Below are positions 40,936 to 42,293 of a stretch of DNA of 42,293 bases, in pieces (position 1 is the first letter of the stretch; the number at the start of each line of letters is the position of its first letter). A program made the translations under genes and the position numbers. Source of the DNA: Lentisphaeria bacterium (GTDB taxonomy: Bacteria > Verrucomicrobiota > Lentisphaeria > Victivallales > Victivallaceae). The notes beneath the pieces are model-generated. The model was given only the letters and a program-made list of their open reading frames with translations, was not told the origin of the DNA and searched no databases. The stretch lies in contig JAFVUZ010000041.1 in NCBI GenBank assembly GCA_017502435.1, positions 1-42,293 on the forward strand, given 5' to 3'.

Positions 40936-41997
40936 TCAATCCAAAGCAGTAATTGGAATTGAACTCATAACGCAATCTTCTTTGGCAGAAGAATAAACGA
41001 TATGAAGAATTCCGTTTTTTACACATGCTTGTGGGTATGCCCATTGGGAACCTTTGTCTCTGCCGGCGGCACGATTTTGCGGAGATGCACCGTGCCGTAT
41101 TATCCATAATTTGTCAAAAAGCCATGAATTTGCCGGAGATAATGCCAGAACCATAGTGTCTCTGTCTCTGTAATTTTCGCAAGGCATATTGCATACTATG
41201 TAGTTTCTGCGGTCCGGGAGTGTGCCGCAGCATGGTTTTGCTTGTGACATCAGAAAATTTGTCGGAGTGCAAGCGCTCCATGTTCTGCCGTCATCATTGC
41301 TTAAAGATACACATGCGACATTTTTTGCACCCCATGAGTTGCGGAAAATATAAAGAATTTTGTTGTCGGAAATAAGCAGACCGCCTTCCCCCCAAACTCT
41401 TTTGCTGCCGGGAACATTGATAATTGAAATCTGCCATTTTTCGGGAGAAATTGAAATCCGGCGGGCGATTGCAGGCATCGCACCGCGTTCATTGATAATA
41501 ATTCCCGGCATGAGAAGTGTACCGGATGGAGTTTGCTGTGGAGCGGTCATGGGCCAGAAATGTTCCGGAATTACAATTCCTTCAGAAACCCATTGGGAAT
41601 TGTCATATACAACTTTTATCGTATGTAAATCATCATAAGTTCCGATATTGAATTTCGCACATGGAATATATGCACAAAGTCTGCTGTTCTCATTAAAAAG
41701 TACGCCATGGCTGTATCCTCTGCCTTTGCAGTTCGGGGGGGAGATTCTGAAATAATCATCCCAGTTTATTCCGTCGGCAGAACTGGCGGCATTCATGACA
41801 GAATAACGGTCATTTTCACTTTTACGGCTGGCACCCCAGCTGCATAATAATCTGTCGTTGAAATTTATGATATCAGCTCCGAGCAAAAATTGATACGGAG
41901 CGGCAGATTTATGAACAATAGAATGAGTAATGATTTTCGGCAGTTGAATTGACGGGACATGAATTTTTTTCCCGTTCCAAAGTTTAAAAGATTTCAT
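40936..41997 (-). CDS. sialidase-like beta-propeller protein
   Basis: A 353-residue protein of the BNR/sialidase superfamily. At least two Asp-box-like turns are visible, SSADGINWDD (~residues 73-82) and SNDDGRTWSA (~235-244), and the strand pattern suits a six-bladed propeller. The late YPQACVKNGILHIVYSS matches the final blade of many family members. No signal peptide is seen, so it may act on imported oligosaccharides. Exo-alpha-sialidase is one option; other propeller glycosidases are possible. I use ATG 41997; a TTG at 42015 would add six residues. It is separate from the redox operon. Confidence 0.7.
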   Translation of the reverse strand: MKSFKLWNGKKIHVPSIQLPKIITHSIVHKSAAPYQFLLGADIINFNDRLLCSWGASRKSENDRYSVMNAASSADGINWDDYFRISPPNCKGRGYSHGVLFNENSRLCAYIPCAKFNIGTYDDLHTIKVVYDNSQWVSEGIVIPEHFWPMTAPQQTPSGTLLMPGIIINERGAMPAIARRISISPEKWQISIINVPGSKRVWGEGGLLISDNKILYIFRNSWGAKNVACVSLSNDDGRTWSACTPTNFLMSQAKPCCGTLPDRRNYIVCNMPCENYRDRDTMVLALSPANSWLFDKLWIIRHGASPQNRAAGRDKGSQWAYPQACVKNGILHIVYSSAKEDCVMSSIPITALD

Positions 41998-42015
41998 GTT
42001 TTGTAATTTTTCCAA

Positions 42016-42242
42016 GTAAAAAATTGATTCCGGTTATATGTAAATATAGCTTCCTTTCACTGAAAATCAAATGAAAAGTATAAAATAGTAAAAAAATAGA
42101 TGAAATAAAAGGAAATTTTATGACATATGATTTGAAATTTTTTTGAACTATTATAAGTTATATCAGAAGCAATAACATTAATTAAAAATGGCTCTGTACT
42201 AAACATTGACTGATAATAAAAAAATTGAGGGGGCCCATACGA
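42016..42242. other. A/T-rich intergenic region
   Basis: Very A/T rich, no repeat family seen elsewhere in the window. It holds the candidate minus-strand promoter at 42043-42070 and, before 42243, a gaggggg site. Confidence 0.6.
42043..42070 (-). promoter_or_regulatory. candidate promoter of the sialidase-like gene
   Basis: On the minus strand TTGATT (42065-42070), 16 nt, TATATT (42043-42048), starting transcription near 42036, 39 nt before the ATG. Confidence 0.45.
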
Positions 42243-42293
42243 ATGTATATGGATTCTCGCCTGAGCTCAGATTCTGGCCGGGAGGAAAAACGA
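42243..42293 (+). CDS. possible start of a gene cut by the window end
   Basis: An open frame of 17 codons (MYMDSRLSSDSG...) from ATG 42243 to the window end, with gaggggg at 42227-42233, a good spacing of 9 nt. A second in-frame ATG lies at 42249. Too short to name; it would be divergent from the sialidase-like gene, as regulators often are. Confidence 0.35.
   Translation, partial: MYMDSRLSSDSGREEKR

Overview
The window looks like a chromosomal segment of a bacterium of the PVC superphylum, most likely a Lentisphaerota (Victivallis-like) organism from an anaerobic, glycan-rich habitat. This rests on three signs. A prepilin-like protein carries the H-X9-DG signature. The V-type ATPase operon has the chlamydial order E-DUF2764-A-B-D-I-K. 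Secreted glycan-active proteins, a uronate isomerase and a sialidase sit beside an NAD(P)H/ferredoxin-type redox complex. No database search was possible, so the taxonomic call is inference.

Layout. 1-427 is repeat-rich DNA without a convincing gene. 428-8308 (+) is a run of five closely spaced genes for exported proteins: a pseudopilin, a large CBM9/glycosidase-like protein, a LamG-like protein, an unrecognised protein and an SGNH hydrolase. Together they look like a glycan-capture and degradation locus. 8428-9492 (-) is holA, convergent with that locus. From a clear sigma70-type promoter at 9559-9587, a tightly packed + strand run follows: proB, a membrane Ser/Thr kinase, speE, uvrC, a Sel1 lipoprotein and a giant AsmA/YdbH-like protein (9646-20282). 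20359-27483 (+) encodes a V-type ATPase. 27484-28108 is a mosaic of repeats and hairpins. 28109-29470 (+) is uxaC.

29862-36270 (+), preceded by a near-consensus promoter, is a cassette of six pseudopilin-like genes in the order G-G-H-I-J-K, ending in a 918-residue GspK-like protein. Intergenic terminator-bearing repeats flank it on both sides. 36625-40812 (-) is a three-gene redox operon (NuoE-like, NuoF/HydB-like, and a ferredoxin-GltD/NfnB-like fusion). It resembles an electron-bifurcating transhydrogenase of the Sporomusa (Stn) type rather than a hydrogenase. 40936-41997 (-) is a sialidase-like beta-propeller protein, and a + strand gene may begin at 42243 and run off the window.

Taken together, exported glycan-binding and hydrolysing proteins, a sialidase and uronate isomerase would supply sugars and uronic acids. 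The NuoEF/GltD complex would balance NADH, NADPH and ferredoxin. The V-ATPase, whose rotor subunit carries Na+-type ligands, would couple ATP to an ion gradient. The main candidates for something new are the pseudopilin cassette with its oversized K-like subunit, the redox complex, and the families of modular intergenic repeats that cluster at operon ends.
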